Assembly (NCBI GenBank): GCA_022702705.1
Contig: CM040423.1
Location: 116,307,738 to 116,371,737, forward strand
Reading direction: 5' to 3'
DNA from: Papilionanthe hookeriana x Papilionanthe teres
Taxonomy: Eukaryota > Streptophyta > Magnoliopsida > Asparagales > Orchidaceae
Length of the DNA: 64,000 nucleotides
Shown here: in pieces, positions 11,551-24,600 of the stretch
How positions within the stretch are numbered: position 1 is the stretch's first letter
How the letters are laid out: each line of letters opens with the position of its first letter
Notes under the pieces: model-generated
Databases searched by the model: none
The model's input: the letters and a program-made list of their open reading frames with translations, nothing else
Told to the model about the DNA's origin: nothing
Made by a program: the position numbers and the translations under genes

Positions 11551-12152
11551 AACATTCAAACGGAATGCACAAGAACTCACATCCAACCAAAAAGGTGAAC
11601 GGGTGATTAAAACATGCTATAAAGCACAAAGAATCATATCCAGACTAAAATAAAATTGAAATGAAAGTTATATTTGATAAACTTGAACATATTAGGATGG
11701 AAAGCACAGGGACTCACTTCAAACCAAATAGATAAACGTGGTGATTATATTAGGATGGAAGCATACGAGCTTGTATCTAGCATGAGAGTAATCAAAAGGA
11801 ATGTTTGAATGACTTGAACACATTATGTCGGAAAACGCAGTGACTCACATCCATCCAAAGAGGTGATAGAGTGAGTAGTGTAGCATCGATAGCATAGGTA
11901 CTCACATCTAACTTGATAGCTATTCGAAGGGGAAGCATAATTTGAGAAACTCGAGTACATTAGGATGGAAAGTATACGAACACAGATGCAATCAAAGAGG
12001 TGATTAAGGTGATTAGATTAGTATAAGAAGCACAAAGATTCACATCTAGCTTGAGAGCTAATAAAAAAGAAAGTTTAATTAAGTTGAACACATTAGAATT
12101 CAACCAAAAAAGTGAATAGAGTATCTAATTAGGATAGAAAATATAGGGAGTC
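11551..12152. repeat. Degenerate tandem repeat, about 133-bp unit
   Basis: A phrase like ACTTGAACACATTAGGATGG recurs at 11681, 11812, 11949 and 12082, with a weaker first unit at about 11551. The spacings are 131, 137 and 133 bp. Between these lie further shared words (GGACTCACATCCAACC, AGAGGTGATTA). About five units remain, truncated on the right by the AthE LTR. Its age and looseness suggest a satellite relic. Confidence 0.65.
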
Positions 12153-14117
12153 TGACCCGAACCGCAATTACGCAGTAAATTAACTTCCAAAATATGGCAA
12201 AAAACTTGACCCAATTTATAAATAGCGGCTAGCGTGCAAAATCTTAAACGATATAAAAATTGGATAAATATTTTACACACTAGGGGTACTACGCAAGTAT
12301 ACGTATCGCTTCAAGTAATATAGAGTTTTCTTTAAAAACCCCAGTATCGATCCCACGAGGAAGTGAAGTAAGATATCTTTAGTCGAATTCTAGTATACTA
12401 CTAATAGTTCTTAGTTTGGAATGTCGATTAAAATTGTGTTTTATCTAACAACTACTCCTAATTGCAAGTGTTAATGTAAAGATAGTAACTATAACTAAAT
12501 GTAAATAATAATTCTAAAGATAACCCTTTTTTGATGAATTGGTTTGAAGAAATTTGAGATACTAAAAACTACTATTCTTATGTAATGAAATGGATAATGT
12601 ATAGGAATGAGATGCATTAAATATTGTATGTGCCAAATAAGAGCAATCCTATTCTTTGCCCTTTGGTCCAAACATAAAGAACATTGACTAATCCTATGTT
12701 TGGTTGCTAAATCTGTGGCTAGGCTGGGAGGATACCGGCTCTCACTTCTGAGCTCCCACGTTCCCCTCGCTTGAGGGCTAACAATCTACAGTTCGGCACC
12801 TAAACGATAGAACCGAATTGAGGATTTTAGTCTGTCACTCTAAAATATCCAATTCTATGCCCGATTAATATATTTCCCTATTTATTTGCACTCAACTCCC
12901 ATGAACTTCACCATCCATGGAATTTGAATATAATTCCTTTGTTGAGAATTACACCGCCCTTTTGGGTCAATGCAATTACAACGAATTTTAACACTACAAC
13001 ATGCTCTTTTTGTAATGTAAATGAAGTGCAAGTAAAAACCATCACATTTATAATTAAATTCACTTCTAACATGCATCACAAAATCCTAAACATGAATTCT
13101 ACTCATTACAAAAGAAAAGTAAAATGAAAATAATGACATAATCTTCTCATGTCACTATTTTCAAAGAAGGAAAAAAAGTGAGAGAGATGCGTCACAAAGC
13201 ATGAAGAAAACATAACAGAAACTTCATTTAACCAAAGCAAACACTATGTAATTGTTTACAAAATTATAAGATAATGAAGAACAATACTTAGCTTTTTCCC
13301 CTTGAAAGAAAGACGAAGATCTCTCCTACAAAGTCTCCCGGTGATCCATGTAATGCTATCAAATTCCCTTACAAATTCTCTCAAAATCTCCTCTCCAATC
13401 TCTCCAAAAGGGGTAAAAATCTACATTTCTACTCCTAATCTAAGAATCCTAAACATTCTCCAAGTTATTCCTCTTATTTCCCTCTTTTTTTTCTCCTAAA
13501 TTCACTAATTTTAAAGAGTGTGGATGAATTTCTAAGAGTTCCCTTAAGCACCCCTTCGAAAAAGCGTCCAAATACGTCGAATTTCGGTCCAAAACCGCCA
13601 AAAGTCGGTCTAGAACATTCCCAGGCACTGTCAGCGGGTTTGAGGTCGCTGTCGGCGAGCTTTTCGGGCATTTTTCGGTGTTCTCTGGAAAATCTCACCG
13701 TCGGCGAGATCTAGGCCACCGTCGGCGAGCAGACTGCTGCGCAACTCCACCGTTTCGCTCCGTTTGGCTCCGTTTCAGCTCCGTTTCGCCCCATTTCAGT
13801 TGCGTTGTGTTTGTAACATATAGCCCCACAAAATAAGTATGAAAACAACCTTTATTTAAAGTGTAATCTCATTCAAAAATATGTAAGAAGTGTAAAAAAT
13901 ATTAAGCATCAAAAGATTTATCGAAAGATGTTAGTGCATAATTTCATTTCTTGCTCGTTTTTGCTCCAAATTGCACTGTTTTTTCTTCCTTTTGCTCCAA
14001 TCACCGTTTCTTGTACCTAAAACCAAAAAACATACAAAATACCTTCCTTTAAAGTGTAATATCATAAAAAATGAGTAAAATAATATTAGAAAAAATGTAT
14101 ATATTTTAGGCATGTCA
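12153..14117 (-). repeat. AthE 3' LTR
   Basis: TGACCC... to ...GCATGTCA, 1965 bp, followed by the PPT. It carries the shared LTR block at 12291-12364 and an array of GTCGGCG palindromic words at 13626-13731. Close in sequence to the AthE 5' LTR (38151 onward) and the two AthF LTRs. Confidence 0.9.
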
Positions 14118-14156
14118 AAATCCCCCAAACTTAACTGTTACTTGTCCTCAAGTAAC
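14118..14156 (-). promoter_or_regulatory. AthE polypurine tract and adjoining hairpin
   Basis: On the minus strand AAGTTTGGGGGATTT abuts the 3' LTR, the usual plus-strand primer. Directly upstream lies the perfect inverted repeat GTTACTTGAGGACAAGTAAC (14137-14156): 8-bp stem, AGGA loop. The arrangement recurs in AthF, AthC and AthG. Confidence 0.8.
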
Positions 14157-16130
14157 ACTATAACTTTAAAATCCAAATATGTTGACTTGTGGTTGTGGGT
14201 TTCAATAGAGTTTCATATAATTTCATCTCAGAAATGTTATAATATAACATAGGAGAAATTCCAACAAATCAACTTAGGACTAGAGTGTAAGAATATCTTA
14301 TATTCAACTTAGGAATCCTAATTTTTTTTTTACTTCAAAAGTTATTGAAAATTGCCAAACTAAAGATTCATAGAATGTATAAAAATGGAATTTAAGCACC
14401 TTATTTATACCAATTTAACAAATACTTTTTGAAATAATAATAAGCTTAGGATTGTTTTTAAGTCTTTTCATTTAAAAAGATTCAACTGAAACAAATTTTT
14501 GATTAGGCTTCTCCTCAAGCTTCTCCTCACTTATTTTCTCTTCTCTTTTTTTTTTCTTTTTTTTTCTTTTTTTTTCGAGATCATTTTTAATCCCTTTTTT
14601 TACTTTTTTTTATGTGAGGATTAATATATCTGGATAGACCTTTAATAATTTTGAATTTCACTATCCTCTCTCTAAAATCCAAAACTCAAAACTTTCCCTT
14701 GCTTTTTTATATGTGTAGGTATTAGTTCGAAAAAGGTTTTCAATAAAGGCTCAATTCTCTTTAAGTATAAATCTAAGAATTTTAGTTTTTCAAATATTCA
14801 ACTCCTTTCTACCATAAATAGAAAAATCATTTTTCCAATGTTTCCTAAAAAATATCTTAACTCTAAAACAGTTTCTTCACTAAGGATTTCAACTATGTTA
14901 TTTTTCTAATATTCCTAAAATTGAAATTAGAGTAACCTAAAGGTAACACTACATACCACAAGTTATTTTAAAAGTGATATCAAATTAAATACACACTACT
15001 GAGGACAAATAAAGTTACATTTTAAAAATTTTTCTTCCCCCCAGACTTAAATTTTAAAATATTTTGCAATTAATTCTATAAAATGTTGCAGGAAGAATAA
15101 TTAAAGGTTGAATATGCTTACTACTACATCATACTATCAAATTCATATTTGTGCATACTCAGGATAGAATAACTGTTGGAGAAAGTAAATCTAACCTAAA
15201 ACATGCTTGTAAATAAAATTACACTGAAAGGAAGTATTTTCACATTAAAATTTTATTTTTCTTCCTATCCCCAAACTTAATTTTTAACAATTATAGCATT
15301 CAGTATAGAAAATATAAGCTGGAACAAAAATAGTTTAGAAATTCTATCTACCACAAATCTCTATCAAGTCCATTTACAAGTATTCATTAGGACAGAACAA
15401 TATGTAGCAGAAAGTAAATCTAAACTAATCATGCCAGAATGAAATTAACTAAACCAAGGTCTAACTAGCATAGCATGTATCAGCATGATAATATAAAAAT
15501 GTTCTTCAAGACACAAATAAAGTTGTAACACAAACATAAACACACATAAGATAAATGAGGTCAATTCATCCTTTAACTCATCACATCTCACTGATTTACT
15601 TCCAATTTCTAATGAAATCACTACACTAGTAAATTATGTACTTTTTTAAATGATTTTATAGATTATAATCCCAAAGATAAGATTAACCTTGATATATTGG
15701 GTCCTAGGCACCAATCTCAGGCATCATCTAATCTTTATAATTAAGCACCTCTAACAGTTATAAAGATAGTGTAGAATCATCCATATGATGTTCATCAAAT
15801 AGGTTCGCGACTTCTACCTAATGAAAATAAAGTTGTAGACAGGAAGTAACAAATTAAGATGGAACTATCAATGTTCGAAATTCATGATTTCTCTTGTAAA
15901 ACTCAAGTTCAGGTGAGACCCAAGTCACAGTGGACTTGTTAATCCAACTACTACAAGAGATCAAGTCTAGCCATAATAAGAAGTTATGGAATCACCTCCC
16001 TTAAGACACACAAAGATCAAATCCAACCACTAAAAATCTAAACATCTACTAATCATCAATCAAACTGATCAATCCACAATAAAGAAAATACAATAGATCA
16101 CTAACAATCATGACTCTCAAGCACACTAAA
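14157..16130 (-). other. AthE 3' noncoding region
   Basis: About 2 kb with no credible ORF between the coding frame and the PPT. It includes a pyrimidine tract on the plus strand (about 14532-14605) next to a conserved block (14497-14531, minus-strand words AAGCTTGAGGAGA) that recurs in AthF, AthC and AthG. AthC has its two extra ORFs in the equivalent interval; here they are missing. Confidence 0.7.
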
Positions 16131-17994
16131 TCAAAGCACATTGATAACTATGGGTTGCCTCCCATAAAGCGCTTGGTTTAACGTCGTTAGCTCGATAAAT
16201 GATTCCACTGGATCAAAATTCCATTTAAGTAATCCTCGATCAATCACCCAATCATTTCTGGGTCTAGGGATTCCTATAAAATCCTCAAATTTTAATTTTT
16301 CATTCAGCTCTTCATTTTCAGTTGGATTTATATCATTGTTCCTCAAATTTCTTTCTAGATCCAATATTCTTCTATTGATTTTTTGAAATTGCATATTAAA
16401 TTTATAAGAAATGGATCTTTATAAGATACTTCAATATCTCCCAAATTTTCGATCAGATTCTCTTTAGATAATTCAAATTCAGGATCAAATTCTTCTATGT
16501 CACTCTTATGATTCAAGTTATCTTCCAATTCTTCCACTTTATAATTATTAAATGATGAAGGATCTATCTTAGTTGAGGAAATAGGTTTTTCTAATTCCTT
16601 AGGAATTTCTTCCAATGGTCTTCCAATATCCTTATCCTCTTTTCTCAACTCAATTTCAAATTCTCTTCTAAGTCCTAGTTCAATAATTTTATCATGTTCA
16701 TTATTTAGTTCAGCTTTTTCTTGTAATTGAGTCACATCTAAAAATATAAAGACTGGTTGCGTAGATAAATTCCCTAAATAGATAGGCATTAAAATTGTAT
16801 GAGATACATCTAACTTAAGTTCATAAGATTTTTCAACAGATAGAATTAAAAGTTTACTATTTTTGGTAGCGTCCATCATTTCACACCTCTCCGAGCATAC
16901 ATACAGTCTTCTTTAAATAGCTTTTTTGAATCATCATGAAAATGTATTTCAATCACATCTGCTAACTTACCCTCAAAACTTTCTTTGAAATGGTCTTTAC
17001 ATAGATAATCAATTTCATCTATCCAAAAATATTCATCATCTTTTCTCTCAGCTGGATATTTCATAGTCTTTAATACATCTAAAGTGACTTCCTGGTCATT
17101 AATATTCATAGTCAACTCTCCTTTTTGCACATCTATCATAGCTTGTCCAGTAATAAGGAATGGTCTTCATAAAATAATTAGAATTTCTTTATCTTCCTCC
17201 ATATCTATTACAATAAAGTCTAAAGGAAAGATAAATTTATCCTCTTTAACAAGCATGTCTTCTATAGCTCCTTTTGGATAAATGATAGATCGATCAGCAA
17301 ACAGAAGGGTTACAATACTGGGAAAAATATCAACTAGACCTAACCTTCTAAATATAGATAGAGACATCACATTAATGCTTACTCTTAAATCACATAAATA
17401 TTTTCCACATAATCTTTTTCCAATTACACAAGGAATTGTAAAGCTATAAGGATCTTTAAGTTTCTGAGGAAAATTTTTCTGAAGTATAGCGCTGCACTCC
17501 TCACTTAGTGAAATTGTCTCGTAATCCCCAAATTTCCTTTTCTTATTTAATATATCCTTCATAAACTTTGCATAATTTGGCATCTGTTCCAAAGCTTCAG
17601 TGAGGAATATTTATCTTTAACTTCTTAAGTACTTTCATGAACTTTAAAATTTTTTTATCCAACTCATGCTGTCTAAGTCTAAGAGGAAATGGAGGTGGTG
17701 GTCTTTCCAAACTGATTTTAGTTGAAGATATTAATTTTTTCAGATCCTTAGAAACATGTTCTTCAGGTCTTTTAGTTTCTGTTGTTTCTCCAACCATATC
17801 CTCTATCTCTCTTCCACTTTTTAATTGGACAGCTTCTGCTTGTTCATTAGTGTTCTTTTTAGGGTTGATCTCAATGTTGCTAGGAAGTGTTCCTTGGGGT
17901 CTATTGCTAAGTGAATTAGCAATTTGTCCTAGTTGATTCTCTATGTTCCTAATTGCAGCATTTTGACTTTGCAACTAGTTTCCCATTTGCAATA
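16131..17994 (-). pseudogene. AthE gag C-terminus-protease-extra domain, broken
   Basis: 3' half of the AthE frame. From high to low coordinates: gag tail (LPSNIEINPK), proline-rich linker, protease with LCDLRASIN in place of DLGASIN (a changed active-site residue) at about 17375, strand KFIFPLDFIV, linker to YARRGVK (16876), then an acidic, Lys/Glu-rich extra domain (MMDATKNSKLLIL..., 16355-16879) of no recognised family. The frame ends with LNQALYGRQPIV at 16131. AthF keeps protease tail and extra domain in one frame where AthE has lost one base near 16890. The extra domain replaces RT to integrase. Several other frame breaks make this copy nonfunctional. Confidence 0.75.
16147..16191 (-). 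other. Post-pol conserved block (AthE)
   Basis: Minus-strand sequence coding LNQALYGRQP and containing GCGCTTTATGGGAGGCAACC. It occurs also in AthF (21987-22033) and just after the AthC pol stop (48831-48872), marking the 3' edge of the deleted pol region. Confidence 0.7.
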
Positions 17995-19938
17995 TGACCC
18001 GACCCGCAATTACGCAGTAAATTAACTTCCAAAAGATGGCCAAAAACTTGACCTGATTTATAAATAGAGGCTAGTGTGCAAAATCTTAAATGATATAAAA
18101 ATTAGAAAATATTTTACACACTAGGTGTACTACGCAAGTATACATATCGTTTCAAGTAATATAGAGTTTTCATTAAAAACCCCAGTATCGATCCCACGAG
18201 GAAGTGAAGTAAGAGGTCTTTAGTCAAATTCTAGTCTACTACTAATAGTCCTTAGTTTGGAATGTCGATTAAAATTGTGTTTTATCTAGCAACTACTCCT
18301 AAATACAAAAGTTAAATGTAATAGTAACTATAACTAAATGCAAATAATAATTCTAAAGACAACCCTTTTTGGATGAGTTGGTTTGGAGAATTTTGAGATA
18401 TTAAAAACTACTATTCTTATGTAATGAAATAGATAATGTATAGGAATGAGATGCATTTAATATTTTATGTGCCAAATAGGAGCAATACTATTCTTTACCC
18501 TTTGGTCCAGGCATAAAAAATATTGACTAAACCTATGCTTGGTTACTGAATCCGTGGCTAGGCTGGGAGGATACCGGCTCTCACTTCGGAGCTCCCACGT
18601 TCCCCTCGCCTGAGGGCTAACATCTCTGCTTCAGCACCCAAACGATATGACCGAATTGAGGATTTTAGCCTGTCACTCTAAAATCTCCAATTCTACGACC
18701 AATTAATTTTATTTCCCTATTTATTTGCATTCAATTCCTATGAAATTCATCATCCATGAAATTTGAATATGGTTCCACTTTGTTGAGAATTACATATGCC
18801 CTTTCGGGACAACACATTTACAACAAATTTTAACACTACAATGGGCCCTTATTGCAATGTAAATGAAGTGCAAGTAAAAACCATCACATTTATAATTAAA
18901 ACATCTTTTAACAACCATCCCAATATCCTAATCATGAATCCGGCTCATTGCGAAAGAAAAGTAAAATCAAAAGAATGGCATAATCTTCTAATGCCACTAT
19001 TTCCAAAGAAGAAGAAAGAGTAAGAGAGATGCGTCACAACGGAAACTTCATTAAACCAAAGCAAATCTACTAGGTAATTGTTTACAAAATTATAAGATAA
19101 TGAAGAACAATACTTAGCTTTTTCCATTTGAAAGAAAGATGAAGATCTCTCCCACAAAGTCTCCAAGTGATCCATGCAATGCTAGTGAAATCGCTTACAA
19201 ATTCTCTCAAAATCTCCTCTCTAATCTCTCCAAAAGGGTAGAAATTTACATTTCTACTCCTATTCTAAAATCCCTAAACATTCTCCAAGTTTTTTTCCAC
19301 TTTTTTCTCTATTTCTATAAAATTCTTTCCATTTCTAACTTATATTCACCATTTTAAAGAGTATGGATGAAGTTTAAAGAGTTTCCATAAGCACCCCTTT
19401 GAAAAAGCATCCAAATACATCAAATTTCGGCCCAAAACCAACAAAAGTCGGTCTAGAACCTTCCCAGGCGCTGTCGGCAGGTTCGAGCTCGCTGTTGGTG
19501 AGCTTTTCAACCATATTTCGGTATTCTCAGGAAAATCTTACCGTCGGTGAGATCGAGCCCGCCGTCGGGAGCAGACTGCTGCGCAGCTCCACCGTTTGGC
19601 TCCGTTTTAGCTCCGATTCACCCCGTTTCAGTTGCATTGCATTCGTAACTGATAGCCCTACAAAATAAACATAAAAAAAACCTTTCTTTAAAGTGTAATA
19701 TCATTCAAAAATATGCAAGAAGTGTAAAAGATATTAAGCATCAAAAGACTTATCGAAAGGTGTCAGGGCAGAAATTCATTTCTTGCTCCAAATTGCACTG
19801 TTTTTGCTTTCTTTTGCCACAATCACAATTTCTTGTACCTAAAACTAAAAAACATACGAAATACCTTCCTTTAAAGTGTAATATCATAAAAATGAGTAAA
19901 ATGATATAGCAAAAAGTGTATATATTTTAGGCGTGTCA
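17995..19938 (-). repeat. AthF 3' LTR
   Basis: TGACCCGACC... to ...GCGTGTCA, 1944 bp. Contains the shared LTR block (about 18125-18200) and the GTCGGCG palindrome array (19466-19571). Confidence 0.9.
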
Positions 19939-19977
19939 AAATCCCCCAAACTTAACTGTTACTTGTCCTCAAGTAAC
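19939..19977 (-). promoter_or_regulatory. AthF polypurine tract and hairpin
   Basis: Minus-strand AAGTTTGGGGGATTT next to the LTR, with the perfect 8-bp-stem hairpin at 19958-19977, the same arrangement and sequence as in AthE. Confidence 0.8.
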
Positions 19978-21970
19978 ACTTTTACTACATAAAATTATAA
20001 CTTAGGGCAATGTACTTTTCACCTGTAATACACTAAAATTTTTAATTCCAAAGAATATATTGGTTAGATTTTTAGAATGAAATTCAGTAACTCAGGTTAA
20101 CACTACAAATATAAGAATATTCAGCAATCAAGTCTAAGGGTTCTAGTCTTCTATTTATTTCAAGATAAACCATAATTTGTTACATTAAGAGTGCCTTGAA
20201 AGATTATGTGAAAAAGAGTTCATGCAAACTTCATCAAAATGTAGGCCAATACTTTAAATATAAATTTAGAAATGAAATCATGTTCTCCCTTTAGGGTGAC
20301 TCAAGTGAAGCCAATTTTTGATTAGACATCTCCTCAAGCTTCTCCTCATAAATATTTTTTTGTTTCTTTTTTTTTTCTTTTCTTTCGGGATCATTTTCAA
20401 TCCCCATTTTTTTTTCATTCTCTTTTCTTTTTCTATTTTTTTAATGAAGATTACTATATCTGGAGAGCTTGTAATGATTTTAAACTTCACTCACCTCTTT
20501 CTAAAGTTCAAACTTGAAACACATCCTTACTTTATAATTAGGTATGAGCTTTATTATTCATCATAAAGTCACAGTCTCTTCTTAACACACAATACTTTAA
20601 GTCTCTTAACATTTCAAAAATACAGTTTTCTTTACTTTAAATAGTTAACTATAATCAAATTCTTTTATACCAAATATCTTATCCTTATAAAATTAACTTT
20701 CATTACTAAAAACTTTCATCCAATCCTTCCATAATATTCATCTAAAATAAAAAGTTTTAGTTATCTCAAGTGAGTTTCAACTGCCAGAAGTTATGCTAAT
20801 AATTTTTGAAAATATAACAATTGAGAACAAATAAGAGTTAATATTTTTCTTCCCCCCAAACTTAAATTTCAAAAGTATTTTGCAATTAATTCCATAAAAT
20901 ATAGCAGGGAGAAAAAGTAAAGGTTGAATCTACTTACTACTACAATATCCTATCAAAGTCATATACATGCATAATTAAGATAGAAAGACTATAGGAGAAA
21001 GTAAAGCTAACCTAAGCTTGTAATAAAATTACACTGAAAGGAAGTATTTTCACATTAAAATTTTATTTTTCTTCCTACCTCCAAACTTAATTTTTAATAT
21101 ATATAGAATTCAGTACAGAAAATATAAGCAGGAAGAAAACAATTTAGAAATTCTATCTACCACAAATGTCTATCAAAACCATTTACAAGTATTCATTAGG
21201 ATAGATCAATATGCAGCAAAAAATAAATCTAAACTTATCATGCCAGAATGAAATTAACTAAACCAAAGTCTAACTAGCATTGTAGGTATCAGTAAGGGAA
21301 TATAAAAATGTTCTTCAATAACTAAATAAAGTTGTAACACAAACATAAACACACATATGATAAATGAGGTTAATTCATCCTTTAACTCAACCAATATCAC
21401 TACGTTACCTTCAATTTCTAACGAAATCACTACACTAGTAAATTATGTACTTTAAAATGATTTTATAGATTATAATCCCAAAGATAAGATTATCCCTGAT
21501 AAATTGGTTTCCAGACACCAATCTCAGGCATCATCTAATCCTTATAATTAAGCACCTCTAACAGTTATAAAGATAGTGTGAGATCATCCTAATGGTATTC
21601 ATCAAATAGGTTCATGACTTCTACCTAATCAAAGAAAAGTTAGAGAAAAGAAGTATCAAAATTGAGATAGGCATGTTACAATTTAAATTCATGGTATCTC
21701 TTGTAAAACTCAAGTCCAGGTGAGACCCGAGTTGTAGTAAACTCGTCAATCCAACTACTACAAGAGAACATAAAAGTCTAACCACAGTAAGAAGTTATGG
21801 AATCACCTCCCTTATGACACACAAAGATCAAATCAAACTACTAATGATCCAAACATCTACCAATCATTAATCAAACTGATCAATCAATAATGACACATAA
21901 ACATCAATTCAATCCACTCTAATGCAAACACCATACAACACTAACAATCATGACTCTCAAGCACACTAAA
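19978..21970 (-). other. AthF 3' noncoding region
   Basis: About 2 kb without a credible ORF, collinear with 14157-16130 of AthE. Conserved block at 20315-20349 followed on the plus strand by a pyrimidine tract (about 20350-20440). Confidence 0.7.
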
Positions 21971-24154
21971 TCAAAGCACACTGATAACTATGGGTTGCCT
22001 CCCATAAAGTGCATGGTTTAACGTCGTTAGCCCGACAAATGATTCCACTGGATCAAAATTCCAATTAAGTAATCCTCGATCAATCGCCTAATCATTTTTA
22101 GATCCAGGGATTCCTATAAAATCCTCAAATTGTAGTTTTTCATTCAGCTCTTCATTTTTCAGATGAATTTATATCATTATTCCTCTTATTTCTTTCTAGA
22201 TCCAATATTGTTCTATTGATTTTTTGAAATTATATATTAATATCATCCTTGAAGTTTAAAAGAAATGGATCTTTATAAGATACTTCAATATGTCTCAAAT
22301 TTTAGATCAGATTCTCTTTAGATAAATCAGATTCTGGATCAATATCTTCTATGTTACTCTTCTGTTTTAAGTTATCTTCCAATTCTTCCCCTTTATAATT
22401 ATTAAATGATGGAGGATCTATCTTAGTTGAGAAAATAGGTTTTTCTAATTCCTTAAAAATTTCTTCCAATGATCTTCCAATATCCTTATCCTGTTTTCTC
22501 AACTCAAAGTTCTTTTGAAATTTATCCTCAAATTCTCTTCCAAATCTTAGTTCAATAATTTTATCTTGTTCATCATTTAATTCAGGTTTTTCTTGTGATT
22601 GAGTCGCATCTGAAGATATAAAGACTGGTTTTGTAGATGAATTCCCTAAATAAATAGGCTTTAAATCTTTATGGGGGTACATCTATCTGAAGTTCATGAG
22701 ATTTTTCAACAGATGGAATTAAAAGTTTACTATTTTTGGTAGCGTCCATCATTTCACACCTCTCCTGAACATACATAAAGTCTTCTTTACATAACATTTT
22801 TGATTCATCATGAAAGTCTATTTCAATATTATTTGTTAACTTACTCTCAAAAATTTCTTGGAAACGGTCTTTAGTTAGATAATCAATTTCATGTATCCAA
22901 AAATATTCATCATTTTTTATCAGCTGGATATTTCATAGTATTTAATACATAAAAAGTGACTTCCTGGTCATTAATATTCATATTCAACTTTCCTTTTTGC
23001 ACATCTATCATAGCTCGTCCAGTAATAAGGAAAGGTCTCCCTAAAATAATTGGAATTTCTTTGTCTTCCTCCATATCTAATACAATAAAGTCCAAAGGAA
23101 AGATAAATTTATCCACTTTAACAAGCACGCCTTCTATAACTCCTTTTGGATAAATGATAGATCGATCAGCTAACATAAGGGTCACAGTAGTGGGAGAATT
23201 ATCAACTAAACCTGACATTCTAAATATTGATAGAGGCATCACATTAATGCCCAGTCCTAAATTACATAAAGCTTTTCCACATAAATTTTCTAAAATTGCA
23301 CAAGGAATTGTAATGCCACAAGGATCTTTAAGTTTCCGAGGAAAATTTTTCTGAAGAATATCACTGCACTCCTCACTTAGTGCAACTGTCTCATAATCCC
23401 CAAATTTCCTTTTCTTGTTTCATATATCCTTCATAAACTTTGCATAACTTGGCATCTGTTCCAAATCTTCAGTGAAAGGAATATTTATCATTAACTTCTT
23501 ATGTACTTTCATGAACTTTGAAAATTTTTTATCCAACTCATGCTGTCTAAGTCTTTGAGGAAATGGAGGTGGTGGTTTTTCCAAACTGATTTTAGTTGGA
23601 GATATTAATTTTTCAAGATCCTTAGAAACATGTTCTTCAGGTCTTTTAGTTTCTTGTTTTTCTCTCACAACATCTTTCTCTTTTCTAACCACATCCTCTA
23701 TATGTCTTCCAATTTTTAATTGGACAGCTTCCATTTGTTCATTAGTGTTCTCTTTAGGGTTGATCTCATTGTTGCTAGGAAGTGTTCCTTAGTGTCTATT
23801 GCTAAGTGAATTAGCAATTTGTCTCAGTTGATTCTCTATGTTTCTAATCGCCGCATTTTGACTTTGCAACTGGTTTCTCATTTGCAATACCACTTCTTCC
23901 ATAGACATTTTTTATACTCAAATTGTTGATCATTGTTAGAGTCCGCTGGATATGAAGGTCTATAGTTTGTGTTCCCCTGATTATTCCAACTTCCATTATA
24001 ATTTGCATGATTATTTTCCCATTTTTTTTTTCCACCATCAGTAATATGATTCCAGTTAAATTTAGGATGGTTTCTCCTAACCTGGGTGTAAAAGTTAGAA
24101 TACGGGTTGTTTATGGTATTTAAAGTTTCATATGATAATTTAGAATCAATTATA
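21971..24154 (-). pseudogene. AthF gag-protease-extra domain, 3' portion, broken
   Basis: Continues AthF gag after the BIG2 insertion. It contains the NNPYSNFY gag region, a proline-rich linker (EKPPPPFPQRL), a protease whose active-site segment near 23255 is degraded (the glycine remains, the neighbouring residues differ from DLGAS), KFIFPLDFIV and ILGRPF, then the linker. Unlike AthE, the frame runs without a break from YVQERCE into MMDATKNSKLL, showing that the extra domain was fused to the protease in the ancestor. A frameshift follows soon after (about 22680), then an acidic region (22302-22682). The end carries a weakened copy of the LNQALYGRQP block, with a stop at 21971. Confidence 0.75.
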
Positions 24155-24240
24155 GGCCCTGTCGGCATTTTTTTAGGTCGTGTGTTTTATTTTGAAAAGG
24201 GGGTCGCCTAACAGAAGCTGTCGGCGAATTTTTAATTTAA

Positions 24241-24465
24241 TTAAAATAAATAATTTGAAAAGTAGTATTTGATTTTGAAAATAATTTTAAATTTGAAGGT
24301 TTTAAGATATGAGATTAAACCGATCTCACATCCCAAATAATTTATATAAACGAGCACCGCACCACAAACCGTGTATCTATCCCTAAGGATGGACACATCG
24401 CTTGATGGTGGGGCTTGATTAAATAAACTAGAAGATTTGTGACATCCGTTTGGTCCGCGAACCAA
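24241..24465 (-). other. Short ORF conserved in BIG copies
   Basis: 74-codon equivalent of 3679-3906, with PNGCHKS and LVYINYLGCEIG shared. Not claimed as a gene, for the reasons given at 3679. Confidence 0.25.
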
Positions 24466-24485
24466 TTTTATAAGCCGACAAGTTT

Positions 24486-24600
24486 CCCTCGCTTAATATG
24501 AAAACATTAAACAGGGTTTATATTACTCGGGTTCTTTAGAATTCCTATAAGGGCAAGCCCCTATAGTTAATTACATCTTAAGTGATGGGAATCACCTAAG
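24486..24600 (-). other. Triple hairpin cassette of BIG2
   Basis: H1 24577-24600, H2 24545-24566, H3 24486-24516 on the minus strand. H1 differs from BIG3 at stem positions in a way that keeps pairing (AAATGAT/ATCATTT versus AGGTGAT/ATCACTT). H3 is weaker, with wobbles and one mismatch. Confidence 0.6.

Larger units (their letters stand above)
9365..12152. other. Non-LTR interval between AthD and AthE
   Basis: The only part of the window not covered by the recognised LTR elements. It holds a diverged direct repeat (9594-9865 and 10878-11140), a small MITE-like insertion (10307-10460) and a degenerate tandem repeat (11551-12152). No ORF longer than about 66 codons and no splice-site pattern or domain points to a host gene. 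Confidence 0.6.
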
